Assembly: GCA_039934475.1 (NCBI GenBank)
Contig: JBDTMC010000255.1
Coordinates: forward strand, 1-11,147
DNA: 11,147 bases
Direction of reading: 5' to 3'
Source of the DNA: JBDTMC01 sp039934475
GTDB taxonomy: Bacteria > Acidobacteriota > Terriglobia > Bryobacterales > Bryobacteraceae
Below the pieces are notes generated by a model. The model was not told the DNA's origin. It saw only the letters and a list, made by a program, of their open reading frames with translations, and searched no databases. This document shows, piece after piece, positions 5,695-11,147 of this stretch. Positions within the stretch are counted from its first letter, which is position 1; each line of letters begins with the position of its first letter. The position numbers and the translations under genes are program-made.

Positions 5695-7149
5695 CTACGT
5701 GGCGAGGGACTGCAGGTAGTCCCTGACGGCGATCTGGCCGAAGAAGTTTGCCGCTCCCAAAGCGTTGCTGTTGTGAAGGTCGTCGCGGATGCCAGGGTCG
5801 GCTCCTCTTTCGATGAGCAAGCGGACCATGGAAAGATGGCCGTACTGGGAGGCCATGTGGAGGGCGGTAATGCCCTGCCCGTGCGTGGGACCGCCGAAGG
5901 TGGCTTTGCGATTGACGCTGGCGCCGTGATCGATCAGCCAGGCGGCGGTTTCGATGCGGTTGCAGACGGCGGCCCAGATGAGGGGAGTGCCTCGATAGGG
6001 GTCGGCATCGATTTGCGCTCCCGCCCTAAGGAGGCGTGGCAGCACTTCCGTGCGACCGCTCTTGGAGGCCCAGACGAGAGCCTCATCCAAAACCTCTTGC
6101 GGGTCGGTGGACGGTTGCCAATCGGGGAAGCCGCTGTGCGGCCGGTAAAATCCCCGGGCGGCACAAGCCTCAAGAGTTAGAATGCTGTCGCCCTGGAAGC
6201 ACTCGTCCATCAACTCGCGATTGCCAAGCCCTGCGGCGGTACGAAGGTTTCGCGGCGCGAGGGAATGGTGGCCCAGCAGATCGGCCACTTCACGATGCCC
6301 CCAGAACAAGGCGGCGATGAGGGGGGTTCCTCCGGAGCCGTGGGCTTCGGCATCGAGATCAGCACCGTGTTCGATGAGGGCCGCGGCGATGGCGCATTGG
6401 TTGGAGTAGGCGGCCTGATGCAGCGGCGTGGAACCGCGGTCATTCCCGTCGTTCACATCGGCTCCAGCGGCGAGTAAAGCTTCTACCAGAGGCAAGGCCT
6501 TGAGACTGACAGCAAGGTTCAAGAGAGTATTCCCGTTGGTGCCGCGTTGCCGGGCAAGGTTTGAATCGCGCCGGAGCAAGGTGAGGAGTTCCACGCTATC
6601 GCCGCCCTGAAGCGCACGAAAGGCACAGAGAAACGATTCGGATGCTTGGGCGCTGGAATCCGAGGCAAGCAGGTTGACGCGGCGCGCCAGATCGGCCCAG
6701 GTATCGAAGCCGTGTTCGCGCGCGTAGACTAGCCGGGCATCGGCTTCGGTGAACGGCGCGTGGCGAATTTCTTCGTCCGTGGAGCCGGCGAACCTGGGGT
6801 GCCATTCGCGAATCTGCTCCAGCGCGGCTGGACCGGCGGAGTGGCGGGTACGCACGAGGCCGTGTACCCGGTCAGTGATGAATTGCATGTCGGCGACGAA
6901 GAGCCGGGTGTGATGGGAGTGGGGGGATGGCTCCGCGTAGGCCTTGAGTTTCGTCCAACTGACGAAGCCCTGCTCTCGCGCGATGACAAACTGAGCGTCA
7001 TGAAGCGCCATTTGCTGGCGTACGATTGCCTCATCCATGTTGGCCCAGCGGAGATGCTGGCGGCGCAAGCGGGTGAGAGCATCCGTGCTTCCGGCGCGGA
7101 CGGCACGCAAGAGTTCGCGAGCCTGTTTTTTCTGTTGCTCAAGATTCAA
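5695..7149 (-). CDS. Ankyrin-repeat protein with N-terminal AREHGF-type motif pair
   Basis: 484 residues from TTG 7149. This start is chosen because AAGGAGG lies 5 nt upstream and the product then begins (M)NLEQQKKQARELL, a familiar opening for this group. ATG 7179 would add 10 residues but lacks such a site. The N-terminal part holds two related segments: HDAQFVIAREQGFVSWTKL (50-68) and EADARLVYAREHGFDTWADL (135-154). At least five ankyrin units follow: NGNTLLNLAVSL (~205), GSTPLHQAAYSN (~239), GGTPLIAALFWGH (~273), RGTPLIWAAVCNR (~386) and GITALHMASQYGH (~426), with a degenerate last one (~461). The region ~290-385 is irregular. Ankyrin repeats bind other proteins; the partner is unknown. 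No signal peptide or membrane segment is seen. It lies 156 nt behind the homoserine dehydrogenase gene on the same strand, but nothing links the two functions. Confidence 0.87.
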   Translation of the reverse strand: MNLEQQKKQARELLRAVRAGSTDALTRLRRQHLRWANMDEAIVRQQMALHDAQFVIAREQGFVSWTKLKAYAEPSPHSHHTRLFVADMQFITDRVHGLVRTRHSAGPAALEQIREWHPRFAGSTDEEIRHAPFTEADARLVYAREHGFDTWADLARRVNLLASDSSAQASESFLCAFRALQGGDSVELLTLLRRDSNLARQRGTNGNTLLNLAVSLKALPLVEALLAAGADVNDGNDRGSTPLHQAAYSNQCAIAAALIEHGADLDAEAHGSGGTPLIAALFWGHREVADLLGHHSLAPRNLRTAAGLGNRELMDECFQGDSILTLEACAARGFYRPHSGFPDWQPSTDPQEVLDEALVWASKSGRTEVLPRLLRAGAQIDADPYRGTPLIWAAVCNRIETAAWLIDHGASVNRKATFGGPTHGQGITALHMASQYGHLSMVRLLIERGADPGIRDDLHNSNALGAANFFGQIAVRDYLQSLAT

Positions 7150-7154
7150 GACGG

Positions 7155-7161
7155 CCTCCTT
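7155..7161 (-). promoter_or_regulatory. Ribosome binding site that decides the TTG start of the ankyrin gene
   Basis: The minus strand reads AAGGAGG, a full match to the anti-Shine-Dalgarno complement, 5 nt before TTG at 7149. With the upstream ATG 7179 this site would fall uselessly inside the coding region. Confidence 0.65.
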
Positions 7162-7254
7162 CGAGTGCCTGGTCCGCATGACAGGCGAAAGAGGTTCTTC
7201 AACGAAGGAGCTTTCGAGAAGCCTACAGGTGGGCGCAGCCCTTTCCGCGGACAG

Positions 7255-7273
7255 GACGCGCCCTGCGCGCGTC
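7255..7273. repeat. Perfect 7-bp inverted repeat between hom and the ankyrin gene
   Basis: GACGCGC, a 5-nt loop and GCGCGTC, about 33 nt beyond the hom stop codon. The all-G/C-rich stem could end hom transcription in part, but no T-run follows on the minus strand, so it is not a standard intrinsic terminator. It could also be an operator or chance in GC-rich DNA. Confidence 0.3.
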
Positions 7274-7305
7274 TCAGCCAGGGTAGCAAATTAACCGAGC
7301 GGCAC

Positions 7306-8265
7306 TCAAGAGCGGGCTATATCGACGACGTCGGCGAAGAGGCCGTAAGCGGTTTGCTCGACTCCGGGGTTGATGGAGACAGTGCCTACAGTGCCCATCA
7401 GATCGGTGTGGAGAAGGAGCAGGTTGGAGGTGCCTTCGAGGCTCGCCAGGATGTCGGTTTCGTCGAGGACCTCAGCGCGGACGCGAAGCTTGAGGCCTTC
7501 CGGCGACCGTTTGGCGCGGCTGACCAGGACGATGGTTTTGCGCTTCGAGGCTAGTTCGGCGAGACGCTCCGGGGTGAGCCGGGCGATGCCGCGGCGGTCC
7601 ACTTGGAGAGGATTCGTGTGGGCGTCGAGGAGGACGTTGGCGAGGGCAGCGGTTTTGGCGGCTGCGTCCCAGCCGTCGATGTCGTAGGAGGCGTCGGCTT
7701 CGGTGATCCCCATGGCGCGGGCTTCGTCAATTCCCTGCTCCAACGATAAACCGCGCCGCATGGACCCGATGACCACCTTCGTGGTGGAGTTGAGGACGCC
7801 GGTGAAGCCGTGGATCTCCACACCTGGCAGGTTGTTGCGGACCAGATTGAAGATGGGCGCGCCATCCATGCAGGTGCTTTCGAAGCGGAATTCCACACCG
7901 GCCACTTTGGCTTCGTCGCGCAGTTCGGCGTAGGCATTGGCCACCGGACCCTTGTTGGCCGTCACTACCGGGAGGCCGCGGGCGAAGGCGGCGCGGATGT
8001 GCGAGAGCGCCGGCTCACCGGTGACTGGATTCAGCGTACTGATCTCAATGACGATTTCCGCTTCCGAACGAACGAGGAATTCGTCAATCGACTCCACTTT
8101 GGGGCCGAATAGGGGAGATGCGGCGAGGCCGTGGGTGTCGATGGCCGTGCCGTGGCGGGCGGTGTGGATTCCCGTGATTCGAAAGGGATAAGCAGCCCGT
8201 TTGCGTTCCAACAGGCGCGCGAAGGCGCGGCCAACATTGCCAAATCCGATGAGGGCGAGTCGCAA
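7306..8265 (-). CDS. hom: Homoserine dehydrogenase, short form without ACT domain
   Basis: Cytoplasmic NAD(P)-dependent enzyme that reduces aspartate semialdehyde to homoserine, on the route to threonine and methionine. 319 residues from TTG 8265 (MRLALIGFGNVGRAF). The dinucleotide loop is GFGNVG (7-12). VVTANKGPVA (100-109) gives Asn104 and Lys105. The catalytic domain shows GFTGVLNSTT (153-162), GITEADASYDIDGWDAAAK (186-204) and Asp200/Lys204, spaced as the catalytic Asp and Lys of yeast homoserine dehydrogenase. The protein ends just after the catalytic core, so it lacks the C-terminal ACT domain through which many enzymes sense threonine. The frame is open upstream to 8502, but that part is Pro/Ser-rich, overlaps the divergent SIMPL gene and precedes the usual first strand, so TTG 8265 is preferred. 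No Shine-Dalgarno is seen; TAAAAT (8279-8274) ends 8 nt before the TTG and could be a -10 box of a leaderless or very short-leader message. Confidence 0.9.
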   Translation of the reverse strand: MRLALIGFGNVGRAFARLLERKRAAYPFRITGIHTARHGTAIDTHGLAASPLFGPKVESIDEFLVRSEAEIVIEISTLNPVTGEPALSHIRAAFARGLPVVTANKGPVANAYAELRDEAKVAGVEFRFESTCMDGAPIFNLVRNNLPGVEIHGFTGVLNSTTKVVIGSMRRGLSLEQGIDEARAMGITEADASYDIDGWDAAAKTAALANVLLDAHTNPLQVDRRGIARLTPERLAELASKRKTIVLVSRAKRSPEGLKLRVRAEVLDETDILASLEGTSNLLLLHTDLMGTVGTVSINPGVEQTAYGLFADVVDIARS

Positions 8266-8325
8266 GAGATCGTATTTTACCGCGGAATGGCGAAAGGATT
8301 TGCCGGCTGGTGAGATTATCGAGGT

Positions 8326-8330
8326 GGAGG
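8326..8330 (+). promoter_or_regulatory. Ribosome binding site of the SIMPL-domain gene
   Basis: GGAGG with a 6-nt spacer to ATG 8337. It selects this start over ATG 8310, which would place nine charged residues before the signal peptide. Confidence 0.6.
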
Positions 8331-8336
8331 CACTCG

Positions 8337-9032
8337 ATGTTGAAGCAGATGATACTGGCGGCCCTTGTTGTAGTAGGGTGCGCGTTTGGACAGGAGCGGG
8401 ACCGACCGGCGATCCCGGTGATTCAGACCTCGGCGGAGGGGGTGGCTTCGGCGCGTCCCGATCGGGCCATAATTGAATTAGGCGTGGTGACACAGGCGCC
8501 AACGGCGCTGGCCGCTGCCACGCAGAATGCCAACCAATCGGCCCAGGTGGTGGCGCAATTGAAAAAGGCTCTGCCGGCGGGCACGCAGATCCAGACGACG
8601 GGTTATTCCCTCAATCCGTCCTATAAGAACGGACCGAATCAGGCGCCGACGATCAGCGGCTACATGGCTTCGAATATTGTGCGGCTGACGATTGACGATA
8701 TGGATTCTGTAAGCAAGGCGATCGACACTGCGACGAAGATGGGGGCCAACAATATCAACAGCCTGCAGTTCACGATCAAGGACGAACAGGCGCTGAAGGT
8801 AGAAGCGCTGCAGCAGGCGGCCAAGCGCGCGACCTCGAGCGCCGGAGCGATGGCGTCGGCACTGGGTGTGAAGCTGGGCCGCGTGATGAAGGTGGAAGAA
8901 GGGGGCGCGCCGCCGGTTCGTCCGATGATGATGATGGCGGCGATGAAATCGGCGGACTCCGCCACCCCGGTGGAAGCTGGATCGGTGGAGGTGCGGGCGA
9001 CGGTGACGTTAACAATGGAGATCCTGCAGTGA
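8337..9032 (+). CDS. Exported SIMPL-domain (DUF541) protein
   Basis: 231 residues. MLKQMILAALVVVGCAFGQE is a signal peptide. Either signal peptidase I cuts near AFG-Q, or VVGC acts as a weak lipobox and makes a lipoprotein anchored at Cys15. The rest is one SIMPL domain: TSAEGVASARPDRAIIELGV (31-50), a helix with AATQNANQSAQVVAQLKK (60-77), TTGYSLNPSY (87-96), a GYMASN segment (108-113), the central helix DSVSKAIDTATKMGANNINS (123-142), EALQQAAKRATSSAGAMASA (156-175) and the final strand VEVRATVTLTMEI (217-229). Family members, such as BP26/OMP28 of Brucella and YggE, are periplasmic or outer-membrane-associated and often oligomeric; their exact function is not settled. A Met-rich run RPMMMMAAM (195-203), encoded by four ATG codons in a row, lies in the loop before the last strand. 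It is divergent from hom, 71 nt away, and 57 nt before the ABC ATPase gene. Confidence 0.9.
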   Translation: MLKQMILAALVVVGCAFGQERDRPAIPVIQTSAEGVASARPDRAIIELGVVTQAPTALAAATQNANQSAQVVAQLKKALPAGTQIQTTGYSLNPSYKNGPNQAPTISGYMASNIVRLTIDDMDSVSKAIDTATKMGANNINSLQFTIKDEQALKVEALQQAAKRATSSAGAMASALGVKLGRVMKVEEGGAPPVRPMMMMAAMKSADSATPVEAGSVEVRATVTLTMEILQ

Positions 9033-9089
9033 CGCGAGGAAGCAGCTGGCGGGAATCGTGCTAGCGTTGGAATTAGAGACTCTCGCGCA

Positions 9090-9797
9090 ATGTCTGAGGA
9101 CATCCGAATCCGTGTGCAAGGCCTGACAAAACAGTATCTGTCGGGTGGGGCTGAGTTTGCCGTTTTCTCGAATCTGAACCTGGATGTGCCGGCGGGGGAG
9201 CGGCTGGCGCTGGTGGGCGAATCGGGGGCGGGAAAGAGTACCCTACTCCATTTGCTAGGTTGTCTGGACAGGCCTTCGGAAGGGACGATATACTTTAATC
9301 ATAAAGACATATTTGCCCTCTCCGATGGGGAACTGGCTGAGTTCCGGAACCGTGAGATTGGTTTCGTCTGGCAGATTCACTACCTGCTTCCCGAATTCAC
9401 GGCGCTGGAAAACGTCATGATGCCGCTTCTGATTCGAGGGCGATCGCGGAAGGAAGCAATGGAAACGGCGGGGGAACGCTTGCACGAGGTGGGTTTGCGG
9501 CACCGTGCGACGCACCGTTCCGGCGAATTGTCTGGCGGGGAGCAGCAACGGGTGGTGCTGGCTCGCGCCCTGGTGGGCGAGCCGAGCGTGCTGCTGGCCG
9601 ATGAGCCTACGGGGAACCTGGATCATAAAACGGGCGAGATGATTGTGGGCCTTTTGAGCGATTTACACCGGAATCACAAGCTCACGTCGATCTACGTAAC
9701 GCACAACCTCTCGTTCGCGCAGCGCTGTGATCGTATACTCAAGATGGATAGTGGAATCCTGTCGGAATGGCAGTCTGAACAGGTCAACGCCGGGTAG
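9090..9797 (+). CDS. lolD: LolD-like ABC transporter ATP-binding protein
   Basis: 235-residue cytoplasmic ATPase of the LolD/MacB class. All ABC motifs are intact: Walker A GESGAGKST (43-51), Q-loop Gln95 in GFVWQIHYLLPEFTALENV (91-109), signature LSGGEQQR (147-154), Walker B VLLADEPT (167-174, Glu172) and H-loop VTHN (203-206). The LPEFTALENV stretch after the Q-loop is typical of LolD, which drives release of lipoproteins from the inner membrane through the LolC/E permease. MacB or FtsE-like transport of other substrates cannot be excluded. No permease lies in this window: the gene before it encodes a SIMPL protein and the gene after it is clpC. The permease may be elsewhere. No clear Shine-Dalgarno precedes ATG 9090. 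The 57-nt gap to the SIMPL gene would allow cotranscription. Confidence 0.9.
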   Translation: MSEDIRIRVQGLTKQYLSGGAEFAVFSNLNLDVPAGERLALVGESGAGKSTLLHLLGCLDRPSEGTIYFNHKDIFALSDGELAEFRNREIGFVWQIHYLLPEFTALENVMMPLLIRGRSRKEAMETAGERLHEVGLRHRATHRSGELSGGEQQRVVLARALVGEPSVLLADEPTGNLDHKTGEMIVGLLSDLHRNHKLTSIYVTHNLSFAQRCDRILKMDSGILSEWQSEQVNAG

Positions 9798-9860
9798 CGT
9801 AGTGGTCTGCTCCCGGGTTTGGAGCGGCAGGGGATAGAGGGGCCGGGGCCACCGGTCGTC

Positions 9861-9888
9861 GGCAGTTCGGAATCTTTTTCGAACGGCC
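9861..9888 (+). promoter_or_regulatory. Imperfect inverted repeat in the clpC leader
   Basis: GGC-a-GTTCG, a 10-nt loop containing five T, then CGAAC-g-GCC. It gives 8 pairs with one A/G mismatch and ends 8 nt before the clpC Shine-Dalgarno. It could be an operator or an RNA hairpin near the ribosome site. The rest of 9798-9909 contains a weak GCTCC/GGAGC repeat (9809-9825) and no standard terminator for the ABC gene. No CIRCE or CtsR site was recognised. Confidence 0.3.
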
Positions 9889-9896
9889 AGCTTCTA

Positions 9897-9902
9897 AGAA
9901 GG
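9897..9902 (+). promoter_or_regulatory. Ribosome binding site of clpC
   Basis: AGAAGG with a 7-nt spacer to ATG 9910, supporting that start. Confidence 0.55.
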
Positions 9903-9909
9903 TAGCACT

Positions 9910-11147
9910 ATGTTTGAAAGATACACAGAGAAGGCGCGCAGGGTCATCTTCTTTGCCCGTTACGAGGCGAGCCAGTTTGGCAGCCCCTACATCGAGACCG
10001 AGCATCTACTGCTGGGCCTTCTGCGGGAGGACAAGGCGCTGGCGAACCGCTTCCTGCGGTCGCATACGGCGATTGAGTCCATTCGCAAACAAATTGAAGC
10101 GCACACCACGATTCGGGAGAAGGTTTCCACGTCCGTCGACCTCCCTCTGAGCCATGAGTGTAAGCGCGTGCTGGCCTACGGCGCCGAAGAGGCCGAGCGG
10201 CTAAATCATAAGCACATCGGCACGGAACACCTGCTGTTGGGCTTGCTGCGCGAAGAGAAGTGCTTTGCCGCGGAGATTCTGCACGAGCGCGGGTTGCGGC
10301 TGTCGCAGGTGCGCGAGGAGATCGCCCGCAGTTCCTCAGAGAAGATGTCGTCCACCCGGCCGAAGGAGAGTTCGCTGCTGAGCGAATTCAGCCGGGACTT
10401 GACGCAGGCGGCCATGGACGGGTCACTGGATCCGCTGATTGGCCGGGATTACGAGTTGGAGCGGGTGGTGCAGATTCTCTGCCGCCGCACGAAGAACAAT
10501 CCGGTGTTGATTGGCGAACCGGGCGTGGGTAAGACGGCCATTGTGGAAGGCCTGGCGCAGCGGATTGCCGATGGCGACGTGCCAAGCTTCCTGGCGGATA
10601 AACGCATTCTGGCGCTGGATCTGTCCTTAATTGTGGCCGGCACGAAGTACCGCGGCCAGTTTGAAGAGCGGTTGAAGACGATCATGAAGGAGTTGATGGA
10701 CAATCAGAATGCCATCATCTTCATCGACGAGTTGCACACCCTGGTGGGCGCGGGCTCAGCCGAAGGGTCTTTGGATGCAGCGAATATTCTAAAGCCGGCT
10801 CTATCGCGCGGCGAGATTCAGTGCATTGGCGCGACAACGCCTAGTGAATACCGGAAATCGATTGAGAAAGACCGCTCACTGGAGCGGCGCTTCCAGGCGG
10901 TGAAGGTTCCGCCACCCACGGAATCGGATGCGATCAAGATCCTTTTCGGGATCAAAGAACGGTACGAGAAGTTCCACGCGGTGGCCTATACCGATGAGTC
11001 GATTGAATCGGCTGTCTACACTTCGACGCGCTTCATTCCGGATCGCTTCCTGCCGGACAAGGCGATTGATCTGATTGACGAGGCGGGAGCGCGGGTGAAG
11101 TTGCGCCAGACCACTTTGCCTCCGGATGTGGCCGATATCCAGAAGCG
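9910..11147 (+). CDS. clpC: ClpC-type AAA+ unfoldase of the Clp protease, N-terminal half (cut by window edge)
   Basis: ATP-driven ring unfoldase that feeds proteins to ClpP in the cytoplasm. 412 complete codons are present, about half of the usual ~810-830 residues, and the frame is open to the window edge. Residues 1-~145 hold two Clp_N repeats (FERYTEKARRVIFFAR..., then SHECKRVLAYGAEEAERLNH), each followed by the same EHLLLGLLRE phrase (31-40 and 106-115). The D1 AAA+ domain has Walker A GEPGVGKT (202-209), the pore loop GTKYRGQ (244-250, Tyr247), Walker B IIFIDE (269-274), GATTPSEYRK (307-316) and arginine fingers in SLERRFQ (Arg326/327). LPDKAIDLIDEAGARVKL (391-398 region) leads towards the coiled middle domain that separates ClpC from ClpA, but that domain lies beyond the edge. 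The naming rests on the MFERYTEKARRVIF opening, which is ClpC-like. No mcsA, mcsB or ctsR is adjacent. Confidence 0.95.
   Translation, partial: MFERYTEKARRVIFFARYEASQFGSPYIETEHLLLGLLREDKALANRFLRSHTAIESIRKQIEAHTTIREKVSTSVDLPLSHECKRVLAYGAEEAERLNHKHIGTEHLLLGLLREEKCFAAEILHERGLRLSQVREEIARSSSEKMSSTRPKESSLLSEFSRDLTQAAMDGSLDPLIGRDYELERVVQILCRRTKNNPVLIGEPGVGKTAIVEGLAQRIADGDVPSFLADKRILALDLSLIVAGTKYRGQFEERLKTIMKELMDNQNAIIFIDELHTLVGAGSAEGSLDAANILKPALSRGEIQCIGATTPSEYRKSIEKDRSLERRFQAVKVPPPTESDAIKILFGIKERYEKFHAVAYTDESIESAVYTSTRFIPDRFLPDKAIDLIDEAGARVKLRQTTLPPDVADIQK

Noticed and set aside
8266..8502. 79-residue N-terminal extension of homoserine dehydrogenase
   Set aside because: It is Pro/Ser-rich, overlaps the SIMPL gene on the other strand, and homologous proteins begin at MRLALIGFGNVG.
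9782..9788. CtsR-like heptad (GGTCAAC) upstream of clpC
   Set aside because: There is only one imperfect copy, no tandem second heptad, and it lies inside the 3' end of the ABC gene.
9865..9884. GTTCG-N10-CGAAC as a LexA (SOS) box
   Set aside because: The arm order and spacing do not fit the GAAC-N4-GTTC type box, and clpC is not an expected SOS gene.
9905..9912. CIRCE-like half site (TAGCACT) before clpC
   Set aside because: The second half of the inverted repeat is absent, so it is probably chance.

Overview
The window looks like a gene-dense stretch of chromosome from a high-GC Gram-negative bacterium. The mix of an orphan LolD-like ATPase beside clpC, a SIMPL-domain exported protein, an ankyrin/AREHGF-type protein, a DUF6624-like secreted protein and a Tat-exported DipZ-type thioredoxin suggests Acidobacteriota (Solibacter/Bryobacter-like). 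That is an inference from gene style; no marker gene here proves it. There are ten protein genes, two of them cut by the window edges, and no tRNA, rRNA, CRISPR array, insertion sequence or phage gene was seen. No gap without a gene exceeds about 160 bases.

Left part (1-2002): the N-terminal third of hutH (histidine ammonia-lyase) runs leftward off the edge. It lies 49 nt behind a leftward gene for a small exported DUF6624-type protein, so the two may share a transcript. That gene and a rightward SpoU/TrmH RNA 2'-O-methyltransferase gene start from overlapping ATG codons inside one GCATGC palindrome.

Middle part (2005-5690): a leftward gene for a 594-residue SIR2-like protein with an unassigned C-terminal half is the most unusual gene. 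It resembles the NAD-consuming effectors of anti-phage systems, but its expected catalytic HG motif reads QG. It stands alone with no recognisable partner. Divergent from it is a rightward pair: a Tat-signal thioredoxin/DipZ-like protein whose CxxC is C-I-N-S, followed by a VOC (glyoxalase-fold) protein.

Right part (5695-11147): a leftward pair encodes an ACT-less homoserine dehydrogenase and, downstream of it, an ankyrin-repeat protein; both appear to use TTG starts. A rightward series follows: a SIMPL-domain exported protein, a LolD-like ABC ATPase and the first half of clpC (AAA+ protease unfoldase). An imperfect inverted repeat precedes the clpC ribosome binding site.

The genes do not form one pathway. 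The layout is compact, with tail-to-tail gaps of 2 and 4 nt and one head-to-head overlap. The SIR2-like gene is the only candidate for a defence or otherwise undescribed function. I found no multi-gene novel system that I can support.
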